This document shows, piece by piece, positions 50,245 through 57,592 of a stretch of DNA of 64,000 nucleotides. The notes under the pieces were generated by a model that worked only from the letters and a program-made list of their open reading frames with translations, did no database searches and was not told the DNA's origin. Made by a program: the position numbers and the translations under genes. Source of the DNA: Azospirillum sp. TSA2s (GTDB lineage: Bacteria > Pseudomonadota > Alphaproteobacteria > Azospirillales > Azospirillaceae); assembly GCF_004923315.1 (NCBI RefSeq), contig NZ_CP039647.1:863213-927212 (forward strand). Direction: 5' to 3'. The number at the start of each line of letters is the position of its first letter. Position 1 is the first letter of the stretch.

Positions 50245-50483
50245 TCTCCCTAGGCTAAGCCAACCCACAGGCTTCCCCCAGAACTCGATCCCGCCGCAAC
50301 TGTCGAGCAGCCAACTGCACGCGCTGCGTCGATGGGTGCGTATCATCGATTTTCCAGCCGGGCGGGATGAGTGGAAGGTGCGGTGCGCTGCGCCATTGCG
50401 CTACCAGGAAGAAGCCCAATCGATTGGATCAGGGGGCGTACCGCCTCGGCGCCGCTATCGAACGAGGTGTGTAGGGCCAGCAC

Positions 50484-50516
50484 AAGAAAGCCCGCCGGCC
50501 GGGTGGCGGGCGGGCT
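50484..50516 (-). terminator. Terminator hairpin T4, end of the lipoprotein operon
   Basis: Stem AGCCCGCC/GGCGGGCT (50489-50496 with 50509-50516), then TTCTTGTG on the minus strand. It follows the stop of the coiled-coil membrane protein gene by 21 bp. The 240 bp between T3 and T4 hold no gene I can support. Confidence 0.75.
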
Positions 50517-50537
50517 GTCGTGGTGGCGGCGGACGGC

Positions 50538-50921
50538 CTAAAGGTGCAGGAACTTCGCTATCCCGGCGAGCGCCAGCACGCTCACGATGAATCCAAGAAG
50601 ATGCAAGGTCGTCGGAAGCTTGTCGACGGCACCCTCGACCTTGGCAACGCGCTCGCCGACCTTGGATATGTCCTGTCGCACGCTGGCGAGATCGTCCTTT
50701 GTTGCCACAGCCTTCAGACGCTCATCGATCCGGGCAAGCGTAGGCACCATCTGATCGAGGATGGTTTCAAGGCGTCCAACGCGGCGTTCAAGATCGTCCA
50801 TGCCAGGAGGATGGCCTCCGCCCCCATGCTTGGCAAGGGCATCCTTCGCGCCATTTTCCGCGATCCGCTTCAGAAGCGCCGCATCCACGGCATGGGCAAT
50901 CGTTGGATCTTCAGCCGCCAT
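50538..50921 (-). CDS. Coiled-coil protein with C-terminal membrane anchor
   Basis: 127 residues from the ATG at 50921. Heptad-like helices (MDDLERRVGRLETILDQMVP, DDLASVRQDISKVGERVAKV) lead to a C-terminal membrane segment (LLGFIVSVLALAGIAKFLHL). It looks like a trimeric or dimeric tail-anchored protein. Last gene of the operon with two lipoproteins; a role at the inner membrane is likely, function unknown. Confidence 0.65.
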   Translation of the reverse strand: MAAEDPTIAHAVDAALLKRIAENGAKDALAKHGGGGHPPGMDDLERRVGRLETILDQMVPTLARIDERLKAVATKDDLASVRQDISKVGERVAKVEGAVDKLPTTLHLLGFIVSVLALAGIAKFLHL

Positions 50922-51183
50922 AGCGCTTCCCCGTGATGGCGTTAAGGGCGCCCAGGATGTCAACTCGCACCTGCGCAAGCTCCTTGTACTGCGCCGCTCG
51001 CTCGTCCAGCGTCCCTGAAAGCTCTCCAGCCAGCCCGGCCGGGAACGTCTTGTCGACCAAAGCATCAAGAACCGTTTCCATGCGTATCACCGCCTTCGTG
51101 AGTTCGAAAACGGCCAATTCGACATTCGGCTGCCCTGGCGGGAACGGCGGGTTCAGTCCGCCTCTGGGCTGATCGTCGCTCAT
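50911..51183 (-). CDS. Small helical protein of the lipoprotein operon
   Basis: 90 residues from the ATG at 51183. A Pro/Gly-rich N-terminus (MSDDQPRGGLNPPFPPGQPN) leads to a helix (ELTKAVIRMETVLDALVDKT) and KELAQVRVDILGALNAITGK. It overlaps the downstream gene by 11 nt and the upstream gene by 4 nt. Function unknown. Confidence 0.55.
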   Translation of the reverse strand: MSDDQPRGGLNPPFPPGQPNVELAVFELTKAVIRMETVLDALVDKTFPAGLAGELSGTLDERAAQYKELAQVRVDILGALNAITGKRYGG

Positions 51184-51404
51184 CGGCTTTCCTCCAGCCG
51201 CATCATCACCTGGGCCAGCACGTCGGCAAGCGCCCCAACCGCCGCCGGCGGCACACCAGGCCGTTCGCTCGCCATCTGCGTCAGCATGCCCATGGCAGTC
51301 CGCACCGCTGTGTCCGGGCTGTCGGTCATCATCACGCGCTCGTAGATCAGCTGCTCGACCAGCAGCTCCAGGGCGGCGACGCGGGCGGGGAGGTTGTCGG
51401 TCAT
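51180..51404 (-). CDS. Small helical protein of the lipoprotein operon
   Basis: 74 residues from the ATG at 51404: MTDNLPARVAALELLVEQLI, then AVRTAMGMLTQMASERPGVP. All-helical and probably oligomeric. It overlaps both neighbours by 4 nt. Function unknown. Confidence 0.55.
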   Translation of the reverse strand: MTDNLPARVAALELLVEQLIYERVMMTDSPDTAVRTAMGMLTQMASERPGVPPAAVGALADVLAQVMMRLEESR

Positions 51405-51808
51405 TGCCAACCCATCGCGTTGAGGATGGTTGTTTGGCACGCCTTGGCTGCCTGCGCATTCAGGCGTAGGAACGGATCGTCAGGGTTCTGCGGCTGCTCT
51501 TGCGGTCGATCGAGCGGAATCCCCGTTCTCCGCACCGTTCCATCAGCCGGTTTGGTCGGCACCGGACTTGCTTGCAGCTTTTGCGCCCATCCAAGCGCAA
51601 GAGCTTGGTATTGCTGGAACCCGATTGAATTCGACAGCGAGTTTGTCAGGCAGGCGCAGGCCGCCGGCGCCCCATGCTGCGCGGCGCAGTTTTCCTGAAA
51701 CTGCGTCCAGTTGGTGGCGGGCTGGTAGGGCGCCTGCACGATTTGGCAGGCCGACAAAATCGCAGCCGAGACCAGGAGCATCGAAGTCGCCTTCAAGATC
51801 GCCCCCAT
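51401..51808 (-). CDS. Phage lipoprotein
   Basis: 135 residues. A lipoprotein signal with lipobox ILSAC (Cys21) in MLLVSAAILSACQIVQAPYQ. Further Cys in FQENCAAQHGAPAACACLTN and ACQTTIL may form disulfides in the periplasm. There is a Pro-rich segment (RPQEQPQNPDDP). Predicted to be membrane-tethered. Possible superinfection exclusion or surface change in lysogens, from context only. Confidence 0.65.
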   Translation of the reverse strand: MGAILKATSMLLVSAAILSACQIVQAPYQPATNWTQFQENCAAQHGAPAACACLTNSLSNSIGFQQYQALALGWAQKLQASPVPTKPADGTVRRTGIPLDRPQEQPQNPDDPFLRLNAQAAKACQTTILNAMGWQ

Positions 51809-52225
51809 TTAATTGCAGACCATCATTTGGCCCATAAAGTTGCAGGTCGTCTGGAGCCTCGGCGGCGGCGGAGGTGGCTGCATCATCATCAATCCTTGAC
51901 GAGTGAGAGCCGCTGACGCTGCTGCCTGTTCGGCATTATCGATAGCGATCATCGCCGCCGCAGTCTGCCGGCACGTCAGGTAATCCTCGTTCCCTGGTCG
52001 ATATCCAAGCTGGACGCACCAGCGATGACCTTGCGAGCAATCCCCCAAGTTTCGAGCCTGCCGCTCGACCGCTATGAGCGGCGTGACCGATACATAGCGG
52101 CCACAAATCTGGTCGTTCGAGAACTGCGCGAGTTCGGCCCGCGTTCGCGCCTTCCCGACAGCCTCGGCATTTGCCAACGCGCATCCAGACAGCAGGAGAA
52201 ACGCGCCGATTGCCATAAACCGCAT
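51809..52225 (-). CDS. Phage lipoprotein
   Basis: 138 residues. Lipobox LLSGC (Cys15) in MRFMAIGAFLLLSGCALANA. The mature part has several Cys (DQICGRYVS, GDCSQGHRWCVQLGY, LTCRQTAAAM, TTCNFMGQMMVC) and a Pro run (MMMQPPPPPP). First gene of the leftward operon that ends at T4, and divergent from the rightward early genes. Confidence 0.65.
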   Translation of the reverse strand: MRFMAIGAFLLLSGCALANAEAVGKARTRAELAQFSNDQICGRYVSVTPLIAVERQARNLGDCSQGHRWCVQLGYRPGNEDYLTCRQTAAAMIAIDNAEQAAASAALTRQGLMMMQPPPPPPRLQTTCNFMGQMMVCN

Positions 52226-52304
52226 TTTCCTAACCCCTCCGCGACGCGCGAACGACCCCCGTTCAGCGCAACCGGATTATGGCAGGGCATCTCGGCGCAC
52301 GCAT

Positions 52305-52321
52305 TTACGTTTATCGCGTAA
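52305..52321. promoter_or_regulatory. Operator 4 (TTACG-N7-CGTAA)
   Basis: Perfect match to operator 1 in half-sites and spacing (TTACG TTTATCG CGTAA). It lies in the divergent region between the lipoprotein operon and the rightward early genes. Confidence 0.75.
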
Positions 52322-52329
52322 GTATAGGC

Positions 52330-52357
52330 TTGACGACAGTTACGCCTGTCGCGTAAT
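52330..52357 (+). promoter_or_regulatory. Rightward early promoter
   Basis: TTGACG (52330-52335), 16-nt spacer, CGTAAT (52352-52357); TAATGT with an 18-nt spacer is an alternative. The order TTGACG, then operator, then -10 is the same as in the leftward promoter at 48251-48279, so both answer to the same repressor. Confidence 0.6.
52340..52356. promoter_or_regulatory. Operator 5 (TTACG-N7-CGTAA)
   Basis: Perfect operator (TTACG CCTGTCG CGTAA) lying between the -35 and -10 of the rightward early promoter. Confidence 0.75.
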
Positions 52358-52389
52358 GTGCTCTTCACACCACCCCGCCGGAGCCCGCC

Positions 52390-52668
52390 ATGTCCTCCAA
52401 CCCCTTCAACTGCCCGCCCCAGGTCTACCGCTCGATGATGGACCGCGCGACCCCGACGCACATGCCGGCGCTTTGGGCTGCCCGCACGCTCGGTCCGCTG
52501 CGGGTCCAGTACGCCGGGCGGCCCTATCGCAAGATGGGCGACCGCACGATTTCCGGCCTGTCGATCGACGACACCCCGACCAGCTGGAGCCTGGACGGCC
52601 GCAAGCACGTCACGGTCGGCGAGCTGATCGCTGCGGCCGAGGCGGTCGCGTATCCGGCGGCGGCCTGA
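52390..52668 (+). CDS. First gene of the right early operon, unknown function
   Basis: 92 residues, MSSNPFNCPPQVYRSMMDRA, then LGPLRVQYAGRPYRKMGDRT. Probably alpha/beta. It lies 32 bp after the repressor-controlled promoter, so it is made first after induction. Function unknown. Confidence 0.55.
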   Translation: MSSNPFNCPPQVYRSMMDRATPTHMPALWAARTLGPLRVQYAGRPYRKMGDRTISGLSIDDTPTSWSLDGRKHVTVGELIAAAEAVAYPAAA

Positions 52669-52683
52669 ACGGAGGGAATGACG

Positions 52684-53040
52684 ATGCGCGACCTGTTCAC
52701 CAGCTTCAGCGCCGCCGCCGAGGCTTTCCACGACGCCCGCACCGCCCTGGCGACCGAACTCAAAGATCTCGGCCTGCACGACCTGACCCCGGAGCGCGCC
52801 CTGATCATGGTGTCGCTCGCTGGCGGCCAGCAGACGGTCCAGCAGATCAGCCGCAACGCCTACTTCGGCTCGAACGTCTCCTACAACATCGCGGCCCTCG
52901 AAAAGAGCGGCTACGCGGAGCTGGTCGAGAACGCGCAGGACCGCCGGTCGAAGTTCGTTCGGCTGACCGTAGCGGGGCGCGACGTTCTGAACCGGCTGAA
53001 TGCCCACCGTACCGAGCGCGCGGCGCCCATCGCTGCCTGA
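52684..53040 (+). CDS. MarR-like winged-helix regulator
   Basis: 118 residues. The ATG at 52684 has GGAGGG 7 nt upstream; the ATG at 52678 is too close to it. The winged helix reads LTPERALIMVSLAGGQQTVQ, QISRNAYFGSNVSYNIAALE and KSGYAELVENAQDRRSKFVR, followed by LTVAGRDVLNRL, as in MarR-type proteins. It may regulate phage or host promoters early after induction. A terminator follows. Confidence 0.75.
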   Translation: MRDLFTSFSAAAEAFHDARTALATELKDLGLHDLTPERALIMVSLAGGQQTVQQISRNAYFGSNVSYNIAALEKSGYAELVENAQDRRSKFVRLTVAGRDVLNRLNAHRTERAAPIAA

Positions 53041-53094
53041 GTTTCGCGGCCCTGCCGCGTCCACCCGCCCGTCTGGGCGTTCCTCCCTGACTTC

Positions 53095-53129
53095 CCGCCG
53101 GGGCTTTCCCCGAGGTCCCGGCGGTCTTT
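53095..53129 (+). terminator. Terminator after the MarR-like gene
   Basis: Stem CCGCCGGG/CCCGGCGG (53095-53102 with 53117-53124), then TCTTTC on the plus strand. Confidence 0.6.
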
Positions 53130-53144
53130 CTCCCGGATTTCAGC

Positions 53145-53336
53145 ATGACCGCCTCCCGCCTGATCGTCACCGACACCCTGACCGCCGACGGCTTGGCCGG
53201 CGTCGACCAGCATCTCGGCTTCGCCCAGCGCACGGCCGAACAGGCGGCGACTGAGGGCGACGAGCGCGAGGCGAGCTTCTGGCGGCAGATCGCCGACCGT
53301 TGGCACGGCAAGCGCCTGGACCTGACCGCCGCCTGA
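53145..53336 (+). CDS. Small early protein
   Basis: 63 residues, MTASRLIVTDTLTADGLAGV, then EGDEREASFWRQIADRWHGK. It lies between two terminator hairpins, so it may be a separately regulated unit. Function unknown. Confidence 0.5.
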   Translation: MTASRLIVTDTLTADGLAGVDQHLGFAQRTAEQAATEGDEREASFWRQIADRWHGKRLDLTAA

Positions 53337-53359
53337 CAATCCCCACCCCTCCCCGACCA

Positions 53360-53395
53360 AGCCCGTTACCCGCCCTGACCAGCGGGTCGGGCTTT
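53360..53395 (+). terminator. Bipartite terminator hairpin
   Basis: Outer stem AGCCCG/CGGGCT (53360-53365 with 53388-53393) and inner stem ACCCGC/GCGGGT (53368-53373 with 53382-53387), ending in CTTTC on the plus strand. Confidence 0.65.
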
Positions 53396-53400
53396 CGGCA

Positions 53401-53700
53401 GTGAGAGGCCCGGCAACGCATCCCCGATCCCCGCGTGACCTTCCCCGGTCGGCCGGGTCTCTCGCCTCAACCGCAACCAACCGAAGAAAGGAAGTCTCGG
53501 CAGTAGGAGTGGGAAGCGCGGGCGACCTTGGCGGGGCGCCCGCAACCTCCAGGCTGGTGGACGGTGAAAGCCCGTCGCCGGCCTTGGGGCGTCAGAGAGG
53601 CGCCGCGGTGTGTCAGCGAGCCGGGAAACCGCCAGAGGGCGGAAACGGTGGCGAGCATGTGGCCGGCGTCGGCGCGGAGATGGAAGCCGGCGCCTCTCAC
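53401..53700 (+). ncRNA. Candidate structured non-coding RNA
   Basis: 300 nt without a convincing gene but with long complementary segments: GAGAGGCCCGGC (53403-53414) with GCCGGGTCTCTC (53452-53463); GCGGGCG (53518-53524) with CGCCCGC (53537-53543); GACGG (53560-53564) with CCGTC (53572-53576), extended by AGGCTGG (53551-53557) with CCGGCCT (53578-53584); CCGCC (53629-53633) with GGCGG (53638-53642); and GAGAGGCGCCG (53595-53605) with CGGCGCCTCTC (53688-53698). It lies just after a terminator and before a cluster of small genes. I recognise no known RNA family. GC-rich DNA forms chance stems, but 11- and 12-bp stems are longer than expected. Confidence 0.4.
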
Positions 53701-53732
53701 CCCATTCCACCGCATGAGCGGAGTCCCAACCG

Positions 53733-53942
53733 ATGCGCCTCCACTCTCTCTCTGCCAGCCGCCTGCAGGTCGAGCGCTTCAACGCCGACCACCCCATCGG
53801 CAACCCCGTCACCTATCGCGCCACGCCCTGGCGCCGCGTCGACACCCGCACTGCCAGCAAAGCGCACATGGTCGGCACCGATGCCGTCGTGTTCGTGCTG
53901 GGCCAGGGTCGCGTGCCGCTCGACCGGGTGACGCCGGCATGA
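53733..53942 (+). CDS. Small early protein
   Basis: 69 residues, MRLHSLSASRLQVERFNADH, then TDAVVFVLGQGRVPLDRVTP. GGAG lies upstream of the ATG. It overlaps the next tiny ORF by 4 nt. Function unknown. Confidence 0.55.
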   Translation: MRLHSLSASRLQVERFNADHPIGNPVTYRATPWRRVDTRTASKAHMVGTDAVVFVLGQGRVPLDRVTPA

Positions 53943-54034
53943 CCGACCACCGCGCTTTCGCCCTGCTGATCCTCATCGCCCTGGCTCTGGACGCCATCAC
54001 CGGCTGGGCTTGGGCTGTCGCCTTCGGAGGCTGA
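53939..54034 (+). CDS. 31-residue membrane peptide
   Basis: MTDHRAFALLILIALALDAI followed by TGWAWAVAFGG: a single membrane helix. ATGA overlap with the preceding ORF and 3 nt to the next start support translation as part of the operon. Function unknown. Confidence 0.5.
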   Translation: MTDHRAFALLILIALALDAITGWAWAVAFGG

Positions 54035-54037
54035 CCG

Positions 54038-54301
54038 ATGTTCCGACTTCCCATCACCGTCACCTCCATCCCGCTCGGGCTCGATGGCCTGACGCTCGAC
54101 ATTTGCGACGGCATCGCTGCGGTGCTGTACCGGGGCGCCTGCCTCGACAGCGCCGCCGACATCGACGACGCGGCGGCCCGGCTGATGATCGCCGATGCCC
54201 GCCGCTGGGTCCTGCTGGGCCATGCCGAGGCTGAGGCTTGGTTCCGCCGGGCGCTCGCGATGGTTCGGACGGCGCGTCACCAGCTGCTGGCGGCGGAGTG
54301 A
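54038..54301 (+). CDS. Small early protein
   Basis: 87 residues, MFRLPITVTSIPLGLDGLTL, then helices (DDAAARLMIADARRWVLLGH). GGAGG lies 7 nt upstream of the ATG in the same leader sequence as at 46974. Function unknown. Confidence 0.55.
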   Translation: MFRLPITVTSIPLGLDGLTLDICDGIAAVLYRGACLDSAADIDDAAARLMIADARRWVLLGHAEAEAWFRRALAMVRTARHQLLAAE

Positions 54302-54307
54302 AGGGCG

Positions 54308-54562
54308 ATGGCGACCTGGAACGACATCGAAGAAGGGCGGGAATGCCCATCCCAAGGCTGCCCCGGCACATTGGAACTGGCCTATCCGGATGATGGCGGC
54401 TGCTCGTGCCATATCGCCCCGCCTTGCGGCCATTGCACGAGTTCGTTCCTTCGCTGCACCGAATGTGACTGGACCTCGGAAGACGATCTGCCGGTCGCCG
54501 AGCCCGAGACCGAACTCGACCGCTTCCGGCGCGTCTTCAAAGACCGCGGGGTGATGTTCTGA
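54308..54562 (+). CDS. Cys-rich zinc-binding early protein
   Basis: 84 residues with many Cys: ECPSQGCPGTLELAYPDDGG, CSCHIAPPCGHC, SFLRCTECDW. The CxxxC and CxxC pairs suggest one or two zinc ribbons. It overlaps the next gene by 1 nt (TGATG). Confidence 0.55.
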   Translation: MATWNDIEEGRECPSQGCPGTLELAYPDDGGCSCHIAPPCGHCTSSFLRCTECDWTSEDDLPVAEPETELDRFRRVFKDRGVMF

Positions 54563-54882
54563 TGCCCCGCCGCTACGTCTCCACCGCCGAACTGGACGCC
54601 CTGCACGCCCGCAACCTGCCCGATCGGCAGTTCCGGCGCGCGGTCTACGCCCTGGAGCACGGCGCCGACGGTCTGCAGCTGCTTGACCTCCGGACCCGGC
54701 GCGACGTGACGGTCAACCTCTACCACCAGGCGCTCGACGCCGCCCTTCTCCGGCTCCGCGACGGGAGCCTCCAGCCCTACCAGCTCCGGACGCTGACGCA
54801 GGCCTTCGCCGCTTGGCAGGCCGCCGTGTCGGAGCTTGTCGAATTTCAATCCCGCCGGCGCGTGCCGGCCGCTGCGGAGTGA
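54562..54882 (+). CDS. Helical early protein
   Basis: 106 residues, MPRRYVSTAELDALHARNLP, then VNLYHQALDAALLRLRDGSL and LTQAFAAWQAAVSELVEFQS. Mostly helical. Function unknown. Confidence 0.55.
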   Translation: MPRRYVSTAELDALHARNLPDRQFRRAVYALEHGADGLQLLDLRTRRDVTVNLYHQALDAALLRLRDGSLQPYQLRTLTQAFAAWQAAVSELVEFQSRRRVPAAAE

Positions 54883-54887
54883 AGTCC

Positions 54888-55241
54888 ATGGCATCCACCC
54901 TCAACGCCAAGGCCACCGGCCGCGACGAGCTGACCGTCCTGCCCTACCGGATCGCCACCACCGAAGGCTCCCGCCGGGTCAAGGGCTGGGTCTGGCAGAG
55001 CTGCGGCATCCGCCGCGAACGGTCGCCGCGCCGCATCGTCATCGACCACCTGCCCACCGGCTCCCTGATCGGCGTTGCGCCCGACGTCGAATCCGCCCTG
55101 CGTGCCGTCGCCGCCCTGGACCCGCTGCTGGAAGGCGACGTCACCGCCGGCGGCCACAAGCTCACTCCCGCCATCCAGGCCGTGATGCTGCGCCACCGCA
55201 TCGCCCTTCCGGAGCCGGTGCTGGTCGGAGAGGCCGCCTAA
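54888..55241 (+). CDS. Early protein of unknown function
   Basis: 117 residues from the ATG at 54888: MASTLNAKATGRDELTVLPY, then VWQSCGIRRERSPRRIVIDH. Alpha/beta composition with a basic middle. It lies 5 nt after the preceding stop. Function unknown. Confidence 0.5.
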   Translation: MASTLNAKATGRDELTVLPYRIATTEGSRRVKGWVWQSCGIRRERSPRRIVIDHLPTGSLIGVAPDVESALRAVAALDPLLEGDVTAGGHKLTPAIQAVMLRHRIALPEPVLVGEAA

Positions 55242-55243
55242 CC

Positions 55244-55396
55244 ATGGAGCGCCGCCGCCCGCCCATCCGTGACGAAATCAGACACGCCGCCGAACGCCAC
55301 CAGCCCGTCACGCTCACCCCCGATGAGGTGGAGGAGATCGAACGAGACTTGGAGGAACTGGAAGCGAGGTGGAGCGAGAAGGAATCCGCAGCATGA
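55244..55396 (+). CDS. Short charged protein
   Basis: 50 residues, MERRRPPIRDEIRHAAERHQ, then an acidic helix (DEVEEIERDLEELEARWSEK). It overlaps the HNH gene start by 4 nt. Function unknown. Confidence 0.45.
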   Translation: MERRRPPIRDEIRHAAERHQPVTLTPDEVEEIERDLEELEARWSEKESAA

Positions 55397-55908
55397 ACGC
55401 TCTCCCCGCGACGCTGAGCAAGTTCCTGAAGGACTGGCCGAAGTTCAAGGCTTGGCTGCTGGAGCGTGGATCCGAAATCCGCCCGACGCCCAACGCCTAT
55501 GAGGTCGCCCGGTTCACCACCCCCGAAGGTGTCGGCATCGTCTACCGCAACGGCTCCAACGCGCTGACCAGCTGGGTTGGCGGTGCGGACACGGCATGGG
55601 CAGCATGGAAAGACGGCATCGCTTGGACTGTCGGCGACCGCGCCAAGCGCCAGGGCGGAAAGCGCGCACAGCGCATTCGCGCGCTGACTGAGCGGGACGG
55701 CTGCGCCTGCTGGTTCTGCGGCGAAGCCCTCGGGAACGACATCACCCTCGAACACCTCGTTGCGGTCGCTCACGGCGGCCCCGACCACCTCTCCAACCTC
55801 GTCCTCGCCCATCAAGCCTGCAACCAGCGCGCCGACCATCTGTCGGTCGCGGAGAAGGTGCGGCTGCGCGAGGTGATGCACAACGAACAGAAGGAACTCG
55901 CGGCATGA
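55393..55908 (+). CDS. HNH endonuclease
   Basis: 171 residues from the ATG at 55393. The C-terminal HNH domain has CACWFCGEALGNDITLEHLV, HGGPDHLSNLVLAH and QACNQRA, with two CxxC-type zinc ligands and the catalytic His in LEH. The N-terminal part (LKDWPKFKAWLLERGSEIRP) is unassigned. It overlaps both neighbours by 4 nt. In a recombination operon it may act in DNA processing or be a mobile nuclease. Confidence 0.8.
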   Translation: MNALPATLSKFLKDWPKFKAWLLERGSEIRPTPNAYEVARFTTPEGVGIVYRNGSNALTSWVGGADTAWAAWKDGIAWTVGDRAKRQGGKRAQRIRALTERDGCACWFCGEALGNDITLEHLVAVAHGGPDHLSNLVLAHQACNQRADHLSVAEKVRLREVMHNEQKELAA

Positions 55909-56987
55909 GCGACACCCTCGAAGCCCCCAAGACCGAGCCCGGCAAGGGTCTCGCCATCATCGCCGACCTGACACCCGAGATCTTCACCGCCGAGAAGGCG
56001 CAGGAGATCGTCGCCAGCCTGCGCACCGAAGTCCTGACCATCGACCGCGACGTGTCCACGAAGAAGGGCCGCGACGCCATCGCCAGCATGGCCGCCAAGA
56101 TCGCCCGGTCGAAGACGGCGGCCGACGCCTTCGGGAAGAACCTGAAGGTCGAATACAAGGTGAAGGTGGACGCCATCGACGGCATCCGCCGCATCTTCTG
56201 GGACGGGCTGGAGGCGCTGCAGAAGGAGTTCCGCCAGCCGCTGACCGAGTTCGAGGAGCGGGAAAAGGCGCGCATCGCCGGGCATGAAGCCGCCTTGGCC
56301 GCCATTGCGGAGCATCCCGGCTTTGGCATGACCGAAGCTGCCACCGACATCGCCAAGCGGCTGGAGTTCCTGCGCAACTATCCGGCCAGAGACTGGCAGG
56401 AGTTCAAGGCCCGCGCCGATCAGGCTCTTGCGGCCGAGATCGCGCGCACCGAATCCCTGCTGCTGGCGGCGGAGAAGCGCGAGGCCGAGCAGGCGGAACT
56501 GGAGCGCCTGCGCCGGGAAGCGGCCGAACGGGAGGCCCGTGAAGCGAAGGAGAAAGCCGAGCGCGAGCAGAAGGAGCGCGAAGCCCGCGCCGCCGATGAA
56601 GCCCGCCAGGAGGCCGAGCGCGCCGCCGCTGCTGACCGGGAGCGGATTGAACGGGAAGCGCGCGAGGCGACCGAACGGGCGGAGCGTGAGAAGCGGGAGG
56701 CGGAGGAGCGCGCGGCCAAAGCCGAGGCTGACCGGTTGGCCGCGGTCGAGCAGGCGAAGCGCGACACCGAGGCGGCGGTCGAGCAGGAGCGGCGGCGCGC
56801 CGAGGCCCAGCAGCGCGCCGAGGAAGAGGCGACCCGCAAGCGTGAGCAGGACAAGGCGCACCGGGGCCGGATCAACCGTGCCGCCATGGAGGCGCTGATC
56901 GCCGCCGGCCTGTCCGAGGCCGATGCCCGCACCGCGGTGGAAGCCATCGCCCGCGGCACTGTGCCGAACGTCAAGATTTCGTACTGA
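55905..56987 (+). CDS. Coiled-coil protein of the recombination operon
   Basis: 360 residues. The N-terminal 150 residues are helical (TAEKAQEIVASLRTEVLTID, SKTAADAFGKNLKVEYKVKV). Residues about 180-325 are one long charged coil (EAEQAELERLRREAAERE), like TolA, and the C-terminus is compact (MEALIAAGLSEADARTAVEA). Proteins of this kind sit beside RecT and YqaJ-type exonucleases in many prophages. Exact role unknown. Confidence 0.65.
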   Translation: MSDTLEAPKTEPGKGLAIIADLTPEIFTAEKAQEIVASLRTEVLTIDRDVSTKKGRDAIASMAAKIARSKTAADAFGKNLKVEYKVKVDAIDGIRRIFWDGLEALQKEFRQPLTEFEEREKARIAGHEAALAAIAEHPGFGMTEAATDIAKRLEFLRNYPARDWQEFKARADQALAAEIARTESLLLAAEKREAEQAELERLRREAAEREAREAKEKAEREQKEREARAADEARQEAERAAAADRERIEREAREATERAEREKREAEERAAKAEADRLAAVEQAKRDTEAAVEQERRRAEAQQRAEEEATRKREQDKAHRGRINRAAMEALIAAGLSEADARTAVEAIARGTVPNVKISY

Positions 56988-56998
56988 GGAGCGCCGCC

Positions 56999-57592
56999 AT
57001 GATCCTCGCGCTCGACACCGAAACCACTGGTCTGCCCCTGTGGCGGGCGCCCTCCTCCGACCCCGCTCAGCCTCATATCGTCCAGTTGGCCGCCCTGCTG
57101 CAATCCGGCCCGGATGCCGAGGCCGGCAGCATGAACGTGATCATCCGCCCCGACGGATACGACACCATGCCGGCCGAGGCCTTCCGGACGCACGGCATAT
57201 CCTATGAGCGCGCCATGGACGAGGGCATCCCCCGCGCCGATGCGCTCGACCAGTTCAACGCGCTGCTGGAGCAGGCGGAGACGCTGGTCGCCCACAACAT
57301 CGACTTCGACTCCCGGCTGATGCGGATCGCCTACCAGCGGGCCGAAAAGGCGCCGTCGCGCGAGAACCTGCCGAAGTTCTGCACCATGGCCGCCAGCCTC
57401 CGCATCGTGAACCTGCCGCCGACGCCGAAGATGCTGGCGGCCGGCTTCAACAAGCCGAAGCCGCCGCAGCTGAAGGAGTGCATCGCGCACTTCTGGGGCG
57501 AGGAACTGGATGGCGCCCACGACGCGCTGGTCGACGTCCGCGCCTGCGCCCGGCTGTACTGGCACCTGCAGAGCCTGGGGGTGGCGGCATGA
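56999..57592 (+). CDS. DnaQ/ExoX-like 3'-5' exonuclease
   Basis: 197 residues with the DEDD motifs: ExoI LALDTETTGLPLW, ExoII LVAHNIDFDSRLMRIAY, ExoIII DGAHDALVDVRACARLYWHL (HxxxxD). It removes nucleotides from DNA 3' ends and probably trims single strands in recombination. It overlaps the YqaJ gene by 4 nt. Confidence 0.88.
   Translation: MILALDTETTGLPLWRAPSSDPAQPHIVQLAALLQSGPDAEAGSMNVIIRPDGYDTMPAEAFRTHGISYERAMDEGIPRADALDQFNALLEQAETLVAHNIDFDSRLMRIAYQRAEKAPSRENLPKFCTMAASLRIVNLPPTPKMLAAGFNKPKPPQLKECIAHFWGEELDGAHDALVDVRACARLYWHLQSLGVAA

Noticed and set aside
50125..50346. Minus-strand frame of 73 codons
   Set aside because: Crosses terminator T3 and lacks a ribosome site.
52132..52146. GTTC-N7-GTTC, a second LexA-like box
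   Set aside because: It lies inside the lipoprotein coding sequence, about 80 nt after its start. One or two chance matches are expected in 64 kb.
53528..54034. Plus-strand frame of 168 codons through the folded RNA region
   Set aside because: Only its last 31 codons look like protein; the rest is Arg/Pro-rich and crosses the long stems.
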